In this document: positions 1 through 8,813 of the stretch, piece after piece
How positions within the stretch are numbered: the first letter of the stretch is position 1
Layout: each line of letters starts with the position of its first letter
Origin: Streptomyces megasporus
Lineage (GTDB): Bacteria; Actinomycetota; Actinomycetes; Streptomycetales; Streptomycetaceae
Assembly (NCBI RefSeq): GCF_000718985.1
Contig: NZ_JODL01000005.1
Location: 186,001 to 250,000, forward strand
Direction: 5' to 3'
Length of the DNA stretch: 64,000 nt
Made by a program: the position numbers and the translations under genes
Notes under the pieces: generated by a model
Database searches by the model: none
What the model was told of the DNA's origin: nothing
Seen by the model: the letters and a program-made list of their open reading frames with translations, nothing else

Positions 1-292
1 CGAGCACCGTCACCATGGGGTGCTTGGCCGGAACCGTGAAGTGGGCACTCGTGTGGTTCGACCGTGCCTGGTCTGTCTGTGTCTGAGTCATGGGCCGGCA
101 CTGTGGCCTGCGCGTCCCTCTCTGTCGCTGCCGTCCGCTTCGGGTCCCAGGGTACGCCGTGCGGCCGACAGGCCCGTAGGGGGAATTGCCTCACCCCGCC
201 GCCCGCGGGCCGGCCCACCGTCTCCTCACGGCCCCCTTCCTGCTCCCTTCCGGCCCCCTTCCGGCCCCCTTCCGGCCCCGAGGGGCGTCCCC
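1..292. other. Intergenic/edge stretch with an 11-bp tandem repeat
   Basis: No gene is supported here. Three consecutive copies of an 11-base unit (CCCTTCCGGCC) lie at 245-277, just past the stop of the sugar-kinase gene. A short hairpin (GAGGGG, loop CGT, CCCCTC) at 280-294 overlaps that stop codon. At 14-16 an ATG on the minus strand would read off the window edge, but it has no Shine-Dalgarno or -10 support, so it is not called. Confidence 0.4.
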
Positions 293-1363
293 TCACACCC
301 TGCGGAACCCGATGGTCGGCACGGCCCGGCGCAGCGGCCAGGGCCGGGCGACGCCGGGCAGCAGGTCGTCCAGGAAGGAGTAGCGGCGCAGGGCCCGGCG
401 GTCCTGGTCGTCGAAGGAGCGGACGTGCTGCCACCACGCGGCCACCTCGGCCCAGCCGGGGGCCGACAGCGAGCCGCCGAACTCCTGCACCGACAGGGCG
501 GCGGTCAGGCCCGCGAACGCGAGCCGGTCGGCGAGCGGCCAACCGGCCAGGGTGCCGGTGACGAAACCGGCCGTGAACACGTCCCCGGCGCCGGTGGGAT
601 CGAGCGCCTCCACGGCGATGGCGGGCACCTCGGCCGTCTCCCCGGTGCCGCCGTCCACCGCGTAGGCGCCCTCCGAGCCGAGGGTGACCACGGCCAGCGG
701 CACCGTGTCGGCGAGCTTGTGGGCGGCGGCGCGGGGGCAGTCGGTGCGGGTGTAGCGCATCGCCTCCTCGGCGTTGGGCAGGAACGCCTCGCAGTGCCGC
801 AGGTCGGTGAGGTCGTTCGGGTCCCAGCGTCCGCTCTCGTCCCACCCCACGTCGGCGAAGATCCGGCTGCCGCGGCGGGCCGCCGTCTCGACCCACTCCT
901 GCCGGACGCCCGGTCGCAGGGAGACGACGCAGGCGCGGGAGAGGGGCGGCACGTCGGGCGCGGGTTCCTCCGGCGGCGGGGCCTCGTGCCCGTGGGAGAC
1001 CATCGTCCGCTCGCCCTCGTAGGCCATCGAGACGGTGACCGGGGAGTGCCAGCCGGGCACGGTGTGCGACAGCGACAGGTCGATGCCCTCGCCCTGTTCC
1101 AGGGCCTCCCGACAGTAGTCGCCGTACATGTCGTCCCCGAAGGCGGCGGCGAGCCAGGTGCGCAGGCCGAGCCGGGCCAGGGCGGTGGCCATGTTGGCGA
1201 CGCCGCCGGGGCTCGATCCCATGCCCTTCGCCCAGGACTCGGTGCCGCGCACCGGCGCGGAGTCCAGGCCCGTGAAGACGATGTCCAGGAAGACGGTTCC
1301 GGTCAGGTAGACGTCGCAGGGCGGGTCGTCGGGAGCGCGGCGAGCGGCGAGCGGGTCGAGCAT
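293..1363 (-). CDS. PfkB-family carbohydrate kinase
   Basis: This is a ribokinase-like (PfkB) kinase predicted to phosphorylate a sugar or nucleoside with ATP in the cytoplasm; the substrate cannot be read from the sequence. The N-terminal half carries the Gly-rich substrate region (SSPGGVANMATALARLG), and the C-terminal part has the family signature DPTGAGDVFTAGF with the catalytic Asp. The length of 356 residues is normal. The frame opens further upstream (1420). I chose the internal ATG at 1363 because a -10-like CACACT ends 7 bases before it and the upstream residues are low-complexity. It lies downstream of RNase Z on the same strand with a 130-base gap, so it is probably a separate unit. 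Confidence 0.88.
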   Translation of the reverse strand: MLDPLAARRAPDDPPCDVYLTGTVFLDIVFTGLDSAPVRGTESWAKGMGSSPGGVANMATALARLGLRTWLAAAFGDDMYGDYCREALEQGEGIDLSLSHTVPGWHSPVTVSMAYEGERTMVSHGHEAPPPEEPAPDVPPLSRACVVSLRPGVRQEWVETAARRGSRIFADVGWDESGRWDPNDLTDLRHCEAFLPNAEEAMRYTRTDCPRAAAHKLADTVPLAVVTLGSEGAYAVDGGTGETAEVPAIAVEALDPTGAGDVFTAGFVTGTLAGWPLADRLAFAGLTAALSVQEFGGSLSAPGWAEVAAWWQHVRSFDDQDRRALRRYSFLDDLLPGVARPWPLRRAVPTIGFRRV

Positions 1364-1493
1364 GCGGCCCAGTGTGCCCGACGACGGGCGCGCCGCGGAG
1401 GGAGCGTGGGGTTCGTCCACCGGCGCGGTGCGGCGGGACCGGTCGCGCGTTCGCCGCGCGCCCCGGTCCGCCGGCGCGTGGGACGGGAGGCGG

Positions 1494-2402
1494 TCACCGT
1501 CGCCGGGGCACCGGCACCCGCGTCAGGTCCTCGGCCACGGTCAGCTCCCCGGCGAACCCCGCCGCCCGCGCCTGCCGGGCGAACTCGGCCGGGTCGTCGT
1601 AGCGCTGCGAGAAGTGCGTGAGGACCAGGTGCCGCACCCCCGCCTCCACCGCGACGGACGCGGCCTGGCCGGCGGTGAGGTGACCGTACTCCTCGGCCTG
1701 GTCCGCCTCCCCGTCCAGGAAGGTGGACTCGATGACCAGCATGTCGCAGCCCTCGGCGAGCTCGTACACGCCGTCGCACAGCCGGGTGTCCATGACGAAC
1801 GCGAAGCGCTGGCCCGGCCTGGGCTCGCTCACCTGGTCGAGGGTGACGCCGCGCAGTTCGCCCTCCCGCCGGAGCCGGCCGACGTCGGGGCCGGTGATGC
1901 CGTGGGCGGCGAGCCGCTCGGGCAGCATCCGCCGTCCGTCGGGCTCGACCAGGCGGTAGCCGTAGGACTCCACCGGGTGGGACAGCCTCCGCGCGAGCAG
2001 GGTGAACGCGTCGGTGACGGCCAGCGTGCCGCCGTCCCCGGAGACCGGCTCCTCGCGCAGGTCGACCGTCTCGCGGTAGGCCGTGGCGTACCGCAGTCGG
2101 TCGAAGAAGCGCCGGCCGCTCGCCGGGTAGTGCGCCGTGACCGGGTGCGGCACCCGGTCGAGGTTGATGCGCTGGATCACACCGGCCAGGCCGAGCGAGT
2201 GGTCGCCGTGGAAGTGCGTCACGCACAGCCGGGTGAGGTCGTGCGCGGCCACGCCCGCGCGGAGCATCTGGCGCTGGGTGCCCTCGCCGGGGTCGAAGAG
2301 GAGGCCCTCGCCGTCCCAGCGCAGGACGTAGCCGTTGTGGTTGCGGTGTCGTGTGGGCACCTGGCTGGCGGTGCCCAACACGACCAGTTCGCGCACGGAC
2401 AA
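1494..2402 (-). CDS. rnz: Ribonuclease Z (tRNA 3' processing endonuclease)
   Basis: RNase Z removes 3' trailers from tRNA precursors. The protein is a 302-residue metallo-beta-lactamase-fold enzyme. The zinc-binding motif HFHGDH is at residues 63-68, the [10 protein letters not shown] segment typical of RNase Z precedes it, and a later VLTHFSQRY motif is present near the C terminus. The start is TTG at 2402, preceded at good spacing by AAGGG; a GTG two codons later is the alternative. It begins 10 bases after the HIT gene stop, so the two are probably cotranscribed. Some tRNA genes in this window do not encode CCA, so a trailer-removing enzyme fits the general need. No unusual feature is visible. 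Confidence 0.93.
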   Translation of the reverse strand: MSVRELVVLGTASQVPTRHRNHNGYVLRWDGEGLLFDPGEGTQRQMLRAGVAAHDLTRLCVTHFHGDHSLGLAGVIQRINLDRVPHPVTAHYPASGRRFFDRLRYATAYRETVDLREEPVSGDGGTLAVTDAFTLLARRLSHPVESYGYRLVEPDGRRMLPERLAAHGITGPDVGRLRREGELRGVTLDQVSEPRPGQRFAFVMDTRLCDGVYELAEGCDMLVIESTFLDGEADQAEEYGHLTAGQAASVAVEAGVRHLVLTHFSQRYDDPAEFARQARAAGFAGELTVAEDLTRVPVPRRR

Positions 2403-2412
2403 GGACCGGCCC

Positions 2413-2790
2413 TTATCCGGGCGGCCAGTTCAGACCGCGTCCGCCGAGCACGTGGGCGTGGGCGTGCCAGACGGTCTGCCCGGCGCCCGCGCCGGTGTTG
2501 AAGACGATGCGGTACCCCTTGCTGGGCACGCCCTCCTCGGCGGCGATCTTCTCCTGCGCGGCGACCTCGCCCGCCTCGCGCAGCACGTCGGCGGCCAGTT
2601 CCGGGGCGCCGGCGGCCAGCGACGCGGCGTCGGGGTAGTGCGCCTTGGGGATCACCAGCACGTGGGTGGGTGCCTGGGGGTTTATGTCCCGGAAGGCGAG
2701 CGTCGTCTCCGACTCGCGGACGACGGTCGCCGGGACGTCACCCGCGACGATCTTGCAGAACAGGCAGTCGGCCTGTGATTCTCCCGCCAC
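2413..2790 (-). CDS. HIT-family (histidine triad) nucleotide-binding protein
   Basis: This is a 125-residue HinT-like protein. The triad is [10 protein letters not shown], with His109, His111 and His113, matching the H-x-H-x-H active site of purine nucleoside phosphoramidate hydrolases. An N-terminal CxxC (Cys9, Cys12), common in bacterial HIT proteins, may bind zinc. Family knowledge suggests hydrolysis of AMP-linked phosphoramidates; the physiological substrate is not evident. It is the first gene of a two-gene unit with rnz. Inverted repeats in the 91-base gap on the rsmE side (2827-2846 and 2852-2869) probably separate it from the rsmE operon. Confidence 0.9.
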   Translation of the reverse strand: MAGESQADCLFCKIVAGDVPATVVRESETTLAFRDINPQAPTHVLVIPKAHYPDAASLAAGAPELAADVLREAGEVAAQEKIAAEEGVPSKGYRIVFNTGAGAGQTVWHAHAHVLGGRGLNWPPG

Positions 2791-2851
2791 GGTGGCGCCT
2801 CCCGCTGTGGATGGGCTTGATCCGTCGGTACGCAGCGGATCGTACCCGCTC

Positions 2852-2869
2852 CGGCCCCGGACCGGGCCG
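2852..2869 (-). terminator. Hairpin downstream of rsmE
   Basis: CGGCCC and GGGCCG arms (6 bp, 6-base loop) lie 13 bases past the rsmE stop. A second hairpin (GGTACG/CGTACC) follows at 2827-2846. There is no U-tract, which is common for Streptomyces terminators. Confidence 0.4.
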
Positions 2870-2881
2870 TGAGGACACCGC

Positions 2882-3625
2882 TCAGGACCAGCGGCCGGTG
2901 CGTCCCAGCAGCAGCGCCGCCGCGGCCGTCCCCGCCGTGGAGGTGCGCAGCACGCTCGGGCCCAGGCGGTAGGGCCGCGCCCCGACCTCGGCGAAGGCGT
3001 CCAGCTCCTCCGGGGCGATCCCGCCCTCCGGGCCGACGACCAGCACCAGTTCGCCGGCCGTGGGCAGGTCGGCCGTGGCCAGCGGCTCGGCGCCCTCCTC
3101 GTGGAGGACGGCGACGAAGGCGGCCGAGGCGAGCAGCGGGAGGAGCCGGCGGGTGTCGACCGGCTCGGCGATCTCCGGGAAGCGCAGCCGGCGGGACTGC
3201 TTGCCCGCCTCGCGCGCCGTCGTGCGCCACTTGCGCAGCGCCTTGGCCCCGCGCTCGCCCCGCCACTGCGTCACGCAGCGCGCGGCCGACCACGGCACGA
3301 TCGCGTCCACGCCCGTCTCGGTCATCGTCTCCACGGCCAGCTCGCCGCGGTCGCCCTTGGGCAGTGCCTGGACGACGGTGATCCGGGGATTCGGTTCCGG
3401 CTCGGCACGCACCTCGGCGACGGAGACCTCCAGCCGCTCCTTGCCCTCGACGGCCGTGACGGTGCCGAAGGCCCCGGCGCCCGCGCCGTCGGTGAGGACG
3501 ATCTCCTCGCCCACCCGCAGCCGCCGCACCGCGACGGCGTGCCGGCCCTCGGGACCGTCCAGGGTCAGCGTGGTGCCGGGGGACGCTCCGGCGAGGGAGT
3601 CGGCGACGAAGACGGGGGCGGTCAC
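2882..3625 (-). CDS. rsmE: 16S rRNA (uracil1498-N3)-methyltransferase RsmE
   Basis: RsmE is a SPOUT-class SAM-dependent methyltransferase that modifies U1498 of 16S rRNA. The 247-residue product has the N-terminal PUA-like part (GRHAVAVRRLRVGE) and the C-terminal knotted SPOUT region with LVVGPEGGIAPEEL and LGPSVLRTSTA, both diagnostic of the family. The start is GTG at 3625 with GGGAGGGC upstream. This GTG overlaps the TGA stop of the preceding nitronate monooxygenase gene by four bases (GTGA), which implies translational coupling. The longer open frame running back through that gene is a shadow. Confidence 0.94.
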   Translation of the reverse strand: MTAPVFVADSLAGASPGTTLTLDGPEGRHAVAVRRLRVGEEIVLTDGAGAGAFGTVTAVEGKERLEVSVAEVRAEPEPNPRITVVQALPKGDRGELAVETMTETGVDAIVPWSAARCVTQWRGERGAKALRKWRTTAREAGKQSRRLRFPEIAEPVDTRRLLPLLASAAFVAVLHEEGAEPLATADLPTAGELVLVVGPEGGIAPEELDAFAEVGARPYRLGPSVLRTSTAGTAAAALLLGRTGRWS

Positions 3626-4719
3626 GCCGCCCTCCCCGGGACGAACGCGTCGCGGGCCGCCGCCAGCTCGTCGGCCAGCAGCCCGACCAGCTCCCCGGCG
3701 GGCAGGGCGCGCGTCAGCCGGTGCCCCTGTCCCGCCCACAGCGCCATGGCCTGCGGGTCCCCGGCCGCCGCGGCGGCCCCGCGCAGGGGGGACGCGAGGT
3801 GGTGCACCAGCGGGTACGCGGCGGGGGCCTGGGGGCCGTGCTCGGCCATGAAGCGGTTGACCAGGCCACGTGCGGGGCGGCCGGAGAAGGCACGGGTCAG
3901 CTCGGTGCGGGGGAACGCCGGGTCGGTCAGCGCCCGCTTGTGCAACTCGTGGGCGCCCGACTCGGGGCAGGCCAGGAACGCCGTGCCGAGCTGCGCGGCG
4001 ACCGCGCCCGCGGCCAGCACTGCGGCGATCTGCCCGCCGCGCATCAGCCCGCCCGCGGCGATCAGCGGGAGCGACACGGCCTCCCGCACCTGCTCCAGCA
4101 GGGTGAGCAGGCCGAGCCCGGCGCCGTTCGAGGCCGGGTCCGAGAGGGGGTCGTCGTGGTGTGTGCCCTGGTGGCCCCCCGCCTCGACGCCCTGGACGCA
4201 CAACGCGTCCGCCCCCGCCTCCTCGGCGGCCCGGGCCTCGGCGACCGAGGTGACGGTGACCACGGTGGCGGTGCCCGCCCCGGCCAGTTCCGCCAGGACC
4301 CGGCGCGACGGGCAGCCGAAGGTGAAGGAGACCAGCGGAACGGGCTCCTCCAGCAGGATCGCCAGCTTGGCGTCGTACCCGTCGTCGCCGCCCCGCTCGG
4401 GGTCGCCCGGCTCGACGCCGTACCGGGCGAACTCGTCCGCGAGCCGCTCGCGGTAGGCCGCGACGGCGGCCCGCGAGTCGCCGTCGAGCTCCTGCGGCAT
4501 GAAGAGGTTGACGCCGAAGGGGCGGTCGGTCAGCGTCCGCAGCCGTCGGATCTCCTCGCGCATCGCCTCCGGGGTCTTGTATCCGGCGGCGAGGAAGCCC
4601 AGCCCGCCCGCCTCGCAGACGGCGGCGGCCAGCTCGGGGCGGGACGCGCCCCCGGCCATGGGGGCCTGCACGACGGGGTGTTCGATCCGGGACAGGAGCG
4701 TGGTCGACACGGAGGACAT
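3622..4719 (-). CDS. Nitronate monooxygenase / 2-nitropropane dioxygenase-like flavoprotein
   Basis: This is a 365-residue FMN-dependent TIM-barrel enzyme of the NMO (2-nitropropane dioxygenase) family. Visible landmarks are the N-terminal HPVVQAPMAGG phosphate/flavin region, GVEAGGHQGTHHDD with the conserved His after the Gly-rich loop, and the barrel segment PLIAAGGL. The family oxidises alkyl nitronates, including the toxin propionate-3-nitronate. It is the first gene of the pair with rsmE and overlaps it by 4 bases. A -10-like CAGGAT lies 6 bases before the ATG, so the message may be leaderless. Confidence 0.87.
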   Translation of the reverse strand: MSSVSTTLLSRIEHPVVQAPMAGGASRPELAAAVCEAGGLGFLAAGYKTPEAMREEIRRLRTLTDRPFGVNLFMPQELDGDSRAAVAAYRERLADEFARYGVEPGDPERGGDDGYDAKLAILLEEPVPLVSFTFGCPSRRVLAELAGAGTATVVTVTSVAEARAAEEAGADALCVQGVEAGGHQGTHHDDPLSDPASNGAGLGLLTLLEQVREAVSLPLIAAGGLMRGGQIAAVLAAGAVAAQLGTAFLACPESGAHELHKRALTDPAFPRTELTRAFSGRPARGLVNRFMAEHGPQAPAAYPLVHHLASPLRGAAAAAGDPQAMALWAGQGHRLTRALPAGELVGLLADELAAARDAFVPGRAA

Positions 4720-4778
4720 GACCGCATCCTGTCACGCCTCGCCGGGACGGACGCCCCGCCCCGGTCGGCCGCGCCCAT

Positions 4779-4794
4779 CGGGGGACAACCCCCG
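4779..4794 (-). terminator. Hairpin downstream of hrcA-dnaJ2
   Basis: A perfect 6-bp stem (CGGGGG/CCCCCG) with a 4-base loop, 23 bases past the dnaJ2 stop. There is no U-tract. It is placed to end the heat-shock operon transcript. Confidence 0.5.
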
Positions 4795-4816
4795 AACCCC
4801 CGGCCGACAGAACCCC

Positions 4817-5956
4817 TCAACGCCCGTTGAACGCGTCCTTCAACCGAGAGAACAGACCCTGCTGCCCCGGCTGGAACTGGCCCGTCGGCCGTTCCTCGCC
4901 CCGCAGTTTGGCCAGGCGGCGCAGCAGCTCCTCCTGCTCCTGGTCCAGCTTGGTCGGGGTCTGCACCTCGACGTGGACGACCAGGTCGCCGCGGCCCCCG
5001 CCGCGCAGGTGCGTCACACCGCGCTGGTGGAGCGGGATGGACTGGCCGGACTGGGTGCCGGGGCGGATGTCGACCTCCTCCATGCCGTCCAGCGTCTCCA
5101 GCGGGACCTTCGTGCCCAGTGCCGCCGCCGTCATGGGGATGGTGACCGTGCAGTGCAGGTCGTCCCCACGGCGTTGGAAGACCGGGTGCGGGACCTCGTG
5201 GATCTCCACGTACAGGTCGCCCGCCGGGCCGCCGCCCGGGCCGACCTCGCCCTCGCCGGCGAGCTGGATGCGGGTGCCGTTGTCGACGCCGGCCGGGATC
5301 TTCACCGTCAGGTTGCGCCGCGACCGCACACGGCCGTCGCCGGCGCACTCCGGGCAGGGGGTGGGCACGATCGTGCCGAACCCGTGGCACTGCGGGCAGG
5401 GACGCGAGGTCATGACCTGGCCCAGGAAGGACCGGGTGACCTGCGAGACCTCACCGCGGCCACGGCACATGTCGCAGGTCTGCACCGACGTGCCCGGGGC
5501 CGCGCCCTCGCCGCTGCACGTCTTGCAGACGACGGCGGTGTCGACCTGGATGTCCTTGGTGGTGCCGAAGGCGGCCTCGTCCAGCTCGATGTCGAGCCGG
5601 ATCATCGCGTCCTGACCGCGCCTCGTGCGGGACCTCGGCCCGCGCTGCGAGGCGGTGCCGAAGAAGGCGTCCATGATGTCGGAGAAGTTCCCGAACCCGG
5701 CGCCGAAGCCGGCTCCGGCTCCGCCCCGCGCCCCGGCGCCGCCCATGGGGTCGCCGCCGAGGTCGTACATCTGTTTCTTCTGCGGGTCGGAGAGCACCTC
5801 GTAGGCGGTGTTGATCTCCTTGAACCGCTCCTGCGTCTTCGGATCGGGGTTCACGTCCGGGTGCAGCTCGCGCGCGAGCCGCCGGAATGCCTTCTTGATC
5901 TCGTCCTGCGAGGCATCGCGCTGCACGCCCAGGACCGCGTAGTAGTCCGTCGCCAC
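4817..5956 (-). CDS. dnaJ2: Molecular chaperone DnaJ (second copy, HrcA-linked)
   Basis: A 379-residue type I DnaJ co-chaperone that stimulates DnaK ATPase and binds unfolded proteins. Domains in order: J domain with HPD at residues 32-34; a Gly/Phe-rich linker ([14 protein letters not shown]); four zinc-binding CxxCxGxG repeats ([32 protein letters not shown]); and C-terminal substrate-binding domains. The start is GTG immediately after the hrcA TAA stop, so translation is coupled. Streptomyces carries another dnaJ in the dnaK operon; linkage to hrcA marks this as the second copy. Control is by the CIRCE site upstream of hrcA. Confidence 0.95.
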   Translation of the reverse strand: MATDYYAVLGVQRDASQDEIKKAFRRLARELHPDVNPDPKTQERFKEINTAYEVLSDPQKKQMYDLGGDPMGGAGARGGAGAGFGAGFGNFSDIMDAFFGTASQRGPRSRTRRGQDAMIRLDIELDEAAFGTTKDIQVDTAVVCKTCSGEGAAPGTSVQTCDMCRGRGEVSQVTRSFLGQVMTSRPCPQCHGFGTIVPTPCPECAGDGRVRSRRNLTVKIPAGVDNGTRIQLAGEGEVGPGGGPAGDLYVEIHEVPHPVFQRRGDDLHCTVTIPMTAAALGTKVPLETLDGMEEVDIRPGTQSGQSIPLHQRGVTHLRGGGRGDLVVHVEVQTPTKLDQEQEELLRRLAKLRGEERPTGQFQPGQQGLFSRLKDAFNGR

Positions 5957-6973
5957 TTACGACTCCGCGAGGATCTGTCCGACGTAACGTGCCACTGCGC
6001 GTACCGCTCCCATCGTTCCGGGGTAGTCCATGCGGGTCGGTCCGACCACACCGAGCTTGGCAACCGCCTCGTTGCCCGAACCGTAACCGACCGAGACGAC
6101 CGACGTGGAGGTCAGCCCCTCGTGGGCATTCTCGTGCCCGATGCGTACCGTCATGCTCGAATCCTTGGCCTCCCCCAGCAGCTTGAGGAGCACGACCTGC
6201 TCCTCCAGCGCCTCCAGCACGGGTCGGATGGTCAGGGGGAAATCGTGGACGAAGCGGGTGAGATTGGCGGTGCCGCCGATCATCAGCCGCTCCTCGGGTT
6301 CCTCCACCAAGGTCTCCAGCAGGGTCGCCAGCACGGTCGAGATCGTGCCGCGGTCGCCCTGCTCGAAGGACTCCGGCAGATCCTGCACCAACCTGGGCAC
6401 CTCGGAGAAGCGCTCGCCGACCACCCGGCTGTTGAGCCGGGCACGCAGGTCCGCCAGCGTCGTCTCGGTGAGGGGGGCAGGACAGTCCACGACGCGCTGC
6501 TCGACCCGCCCGGTGTCCGTGATCAGCACGAGCATCAGGCGTGTGGGCGCGAGCAGCAGCAGTTCGACGTGGCGCACGGTCGAGCGGGTCAACGACGGGT
6601 ACTGGACGATGGCGACCTGTCGGGTGAGCTGGGCCAGCAGCCGCACGGTGCGGCTGACGACGTCGTCGAGGTCGACGGCCCCCTCCAGGAAGTTCTGGAT
6701 CGCCCGCCGTTCGGGCTTGGACAGCGGCTTGACGCCCGCCAGTTTGTCCACGAACAGGCGGTACCCCTTGTCCGTCGGGATACGCCCCGCGCTGGTGTGC
6801 GGCTGGGCGATGTAGCCCTCGTCCTCCAGGGCCGCCATGTCGTTGCGCACGGTGGCCGGGGAGACCTTGAGGTTGTGCCGCTCGGTCAGGGCCTTGGAGC
6901 CCACCGGCTCCTGTGTGCCGACGTAGTCCTGGACGATGGCGCGCAAGACCTCGAGTCTGCGTTCACTGAGCAT
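5957..6973 (-). CDS. hrcA: Heat-inducible transcription repressor HrcA
   Basis: HrcA represses class I heat-shock genes by binding CIRCE operators. The 338-residue product begins with a winged-helix DNA-binding domain ([20 protein letters not shown]; recognition segment [17 protein letters not shown]), followed by the HrcA effector domain. I prefer the ATG at 6973 because GGGAGG lies 8 bases upstream; an in-frame GTG three codons earlier would sit directly on that ribosome-binding site. It is cotranscribed with dnaJ2. The perfect CIRCE at 7014-7040 just upstream implies autoregulation. Confidence 0.95.
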   Translation of the reverse strand: MLSERRLEVLRAIVQDYVGTQEPVGSKALTERHNLKVSPATVRNDMAALEDEGYIAQPHTSAGRIPTDKGYRLFVDKLAGVKPLSKPERRAIQNFLEGAVDLDDVVSRTVRLLAQLTRQVAIVQYPSLTRSTVRHVELLLLAPTRLMLVLITDTGRVEQRVVDCPAPLTETTLADLRARLNSRVVGERFSEVPRLVQDLPESFEQGDRGTISTVLATLLETLVEEPEERLMIGGTANLTRFVHDFPLTIRPVLEALEEQVVLLKLLGEAKDSSMTVRIGHENAHEGLTSTSVVSVGYGSGNEAVAKLGVVGPTRMDYPGTMGAVRAVARYVGQILAES

Positions 6974-7013
6974 TCGGCGCACCTCCCGTCCGGCCGTGCC
7001 TTCGTTTCCTGCC

Positions 7014-7040
7014 CTGGCACTCTCGACAGGCGAGTGCCAG
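7014..7040 (-). promoter_or_regulatory. CIRCE operator (HrcA binding site)
   Basis: Two 9-base arms, CTGGCACTC and GAGTGCCAG, form a perfect inverted repeat separated by exactly 9 bases (7023-7031). This is the CIRCE architecture (consensus arm TTAGCACTC). It lies 40 bases upstream of the hrcA start and should mediate HrcA autorepression of hrcA-dnaJ2. Confidence 0.93.
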
Positions 7041-7148
7041 CCTTCCCTGTGCCAGTGTACGGCCGGTTACCACGGCCAGGGCAAGGGCGGCCCCGGAGCG
7101 GGTGCTCCGTCCCTGCTCGCCCGGTGGGCGTCGCCCGCCCGTTGGCGC

Positions 7149-7154
7149 TAGCGT
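7149..7154 (+). promoter_or_regulatory. -10 hexamer TAGCGT placing the transcript start at the ATG
   Basis: TAGCGT is followed by six bases and then the ATG at 7161, the geometry of a leaderless transcript. No convincing -35 is seen. The string TAGCGTCGCCG recurs in front of the gene at 18302. Confidence 0.5.
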
Positions 7155-7160
7155 CGCCGT

Positions 7161-7874
7161 ATGGACGCCGGATGGGAAGAGCTCGCGCCGGGAGTCGTCC
7201 GTCACCGTATGCCCGGCTGGGACGAGACGATCGGGGCCGTCGGGGGCGAGACGGGCGTGCTCGTGGTCGACACGGGCGCGTCGCTGGGCGAGGGCGCGCG
7301 GATCCGACGGTCACTGGGTGAGCGCTTCGGCCGCCGCGTCACCCACGTGGCGCTCACCCACCCGCACTTCGACCACGTCCTGGGCACGTCCGCCTTCTCC
7401 GGGGTCGAGGTGTACGCGGCGGTGGGGGCCGACGACTGGCTGGCGCGGTCGAAGGACGAGCTGCTGGCGGACGCCGTGCGGCACGGCGCGGACCGCGAGG
7501 AGGCCGCCCAGGCCGTCGACGTGCTCGTCCATCCGCACCACCGGGTGGTCGGCGAGCTGACGGTCTCGCTGGGCGACCGGGAGGTGGTCCTGGCCAACGT
7601 CGGTCCCGCGCACACCGCGTACGACCTGGCCGTCCTGGTGCCCGGCGTCGCGGGCGGGCGGGACGTCGTCTTCTGCGGCGACCTGGTGGAGGAGTCCGGC
7701 GAGCCGCAGGCGGGCCCGGACGCCCACCCTCTCCACTGGCCGGCCGCCGTGGACCGCCTCCTCGCCCTGGGCGGCGAGGACGCACTGTACGTCCCCGGTC
7801 ACGGCGCGGTGGTGGACGCCGCGTTCGTCCGCGCCCAACGCGACGCGCTGGCACGGCGCTTCGGCGTTTCCTGA
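7161..7874 (+). CDS. MBL-fold metallohydrolase
   Basis: A 237-residue metallo-beta-lactamase-fold hydrolase. The metal motif is THPHFDH (H-x-H-x-D-H), with downstream ligands in NVGPAHTAYDL, FCGDLVEESG and YVPGHGAVVD. Family members act as thioesterases, lactonases or glyoxalase II-like enzymes; the substrate cannot be assigned from the sequence. The start is supported by a -10 hexamer 6 bases upstream and the absence of a Shine-Dalgarno, suggesting leaderless translation. It is divergent from hrcA and lies 26 bases before the DUF3097 gene, which has its own -10. Confidence 0.85.
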   Translation: MDAGWEELAPGVVRHRMPGWDETIGAVGGETGVLVVDTGASLGEGARIRRSLGERFGRRVTHVALTHPHFDHVLGTSAFSGVEVYAAVGADDWLARSKDELLADAVRHGADREEAAQAVDVLVHPHHRVVGELTVSLGDREVVLANVGPAHTAYDLAVLVPGVAGGRDVVFCGDLVEESGEPQAGPDAHPLHWPAAVDRLLALGGEDALYVPGHGAVVDAAFVRAQRDALARRFGVS

Positions 7875-7888
7875 CGGTGTCCGCGTTA

Positions 7889-7894
7889 CAGAAT
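7889..7894 (+). promoter_or_regulatory. -10 hexamer CAGAAT before the DUF3097 gene
   Basis: CAGAAT is followed by six bases and then the ATG at 7901. This leaderless geometry argues for the ATG over the GTG at 7877. Confidence 0.45.
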
Positions 7895-7900
7895 GAGCGC

Positions 7901-8755
7901 ATGCGCAGCAGACGGTACGACCGGTACGACCCCGACCTGACCCCTCCGTGGAAGCGGACCAGGCCCGTGCCTGAGGTCCCCGCCGAGCCGGATCTGGTGG
8001 TGGAGGAGGTCACCACCGGGTTCTGCGGGGCCGTGGTCCGCTGCGAGAAGACCGCGCAGGGGTTCACCGTCACCCTGGAGGACCGGTTCGGCAGGCACCG
8101 CGTCTTCCCCCTGGAACCGCGGGGCTTCCTGCTGGAGGGGAGGGTCGTCACCCTGGTGCGACCGCGGGCGGTCGCCCCGCCCGCCCCGACGGCGCCCCGG
8201 CGCACCGCCTCGGGCTCGATCGCCGTACCGGGTGCCCGCGCGCGGGTGGCGCGGGCGGGGCGCATCTACGTGGAGGGACGCCACGACGCGGAGCTGGTGG
8301 AGAAGGTCTGGGGCGACGATCTGCGGATCGAGGGCGTCGTCGTGGAGTACCTGGAGGGCGTCGACGACCTTCCGGCGATCGTGGAGTCCTTCGGCCCCAC
8401 CCCCGACGCCCGGCTGGGGGTGCTGGTGGACCACCTGGTGCCCGGCTCGAAGGAGTCCCGGATCGCGGCGCGGGTGACCGACGAGAACGTGCTGGTGGTC
8501 GGACACCCGTACGTCGACGTCTGGCAGGCGGTGAAGCCGTCCGCGCTGGGCATCGACGCCTGGCCGGACGTCCCGCGCGGCCAGGACTGGAAGACGGGCG
8601 TGTGCCGGGCGCTGGGCTGGCCGGAGAACACCGGCGCGGCGTGGCGGCGGATTCTGGGCAGTGTGCGGAGCTACACGGACCTGGAGCCGGGCCTGCTCGG
8701 GCCGGTCGAGCGGCTGATCGACCACGTCACGGTGGGCGGTCCCGGCGGTCCGTGA
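7901..8755 (+). CDS. DUF3097 family protein (Toprim-like)
   Basis: An actinobacterial conserved protein of 284 residues that I recognise as DUF3097. The N terminus has the typical YDPDLTPPWKR segment. A middle VEGRHDAELVEKVWGDDL stretch looks like the start of a Toprim fold (Glu followed by DAELVEK), with DHLVPGSKESRIA further on as a possible acidic metal-binding element. That suggests nucleic-acid or nucleotide chemistry, but no function is established to my knowledge. The frame extends upstream to a GTG at 7877. That start would include a rare TTA codon and cross the -10 hexamer at 7889, so I prefer the ATG at 7901. Confidence 0.82.
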   Translation: MRSRRYDRYDPDLTPPWKRTRPVPEVPAEPDLVVEEVTTGFCGAVVRCEKTAQGFTVTLEDRFGRHRVFPLEPRGFLLEGRVVTLVRPRAVAPPAPTAPRRTASGSIAVPGARARVARAGRIYVEGRHDAELVEKVWGDDLRIEGVVVEYLEGVDDLPAIVESFGPTPDARLGVLVDHLVPGSKESRIAARVTDENVLVVGHPYVDVWQAVKPSALGIDAWPDVPRGQDWKTGVCRALGWPENTGAAWRRILGSVRSYTDLEPGLLGPVERLIDHVTVGGPGGP

Positions 8756-8766
8756 GCCCGGCCCGT

Positions 8767-8789
8767 CCGGTATCGGCCGCCGATACCGG
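8767..8789. promoter_or_regulatory. Perfect 10-bp inverted repeat before hemW
   Basis: CCGGTATCGG, three bases, then CCGATACCGG. It lies between the DUF3097 stop and the hemW -10 region, about 12 bases upstream of the -10-like GACAAT at 8801. It could be an intergenic terminator for DUF3097 or an operator over the hemW promoter; no U-tract follows. Confidence 0.5.
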
Positions 8790-8800
8790 GCGGGATGCCG

Positions 8801-8806
8801 GACAAT
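8801..8806 (+). promoter_or_regulatory. -10 hexamer GACAAT before hemW
   Basis: GACAAT ends 7 bases before the ATG at 8814 and no Shine-Dalgarno is visible, so a leaderless or nearly leaderless transcript is likely. Confidence 0.45.
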
Positions 8807-8813
8807 GGGTCCC

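Noticed and set aside
14..16. Minus-strand ATG at the left edge as a gene start
   Set aside because: Only five codons are visible and there is no ribosome-binding site or -10 hexamer.
20..1621. Long plus-strand open frames over the sugar kinase and RNase Z genes
   Set aside because: They are antisense shadows of recognisable minus-strand genes, with low-complexity Arg/Gly/Pro translations typical of high-GC DNA.
4499..7321. 940-codon plus-strand open frame over dnaJ2-hrcA
   Set aside because: It is opposite two clearly conserved genes and its translation has no domain.
7877..7900. GTG at 7877 as start of the DUF3097 gene
   Set aside because: It would add a TTA codon and place the -10 hexamer inside the gene; the ATG at 7901 fits the family N terminus.
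7877..7900. Possible bldA (TTA codon) control of the DUF3097 gene
   Set aside because: The TTA exists only if the unlikely upstream GTG is used.
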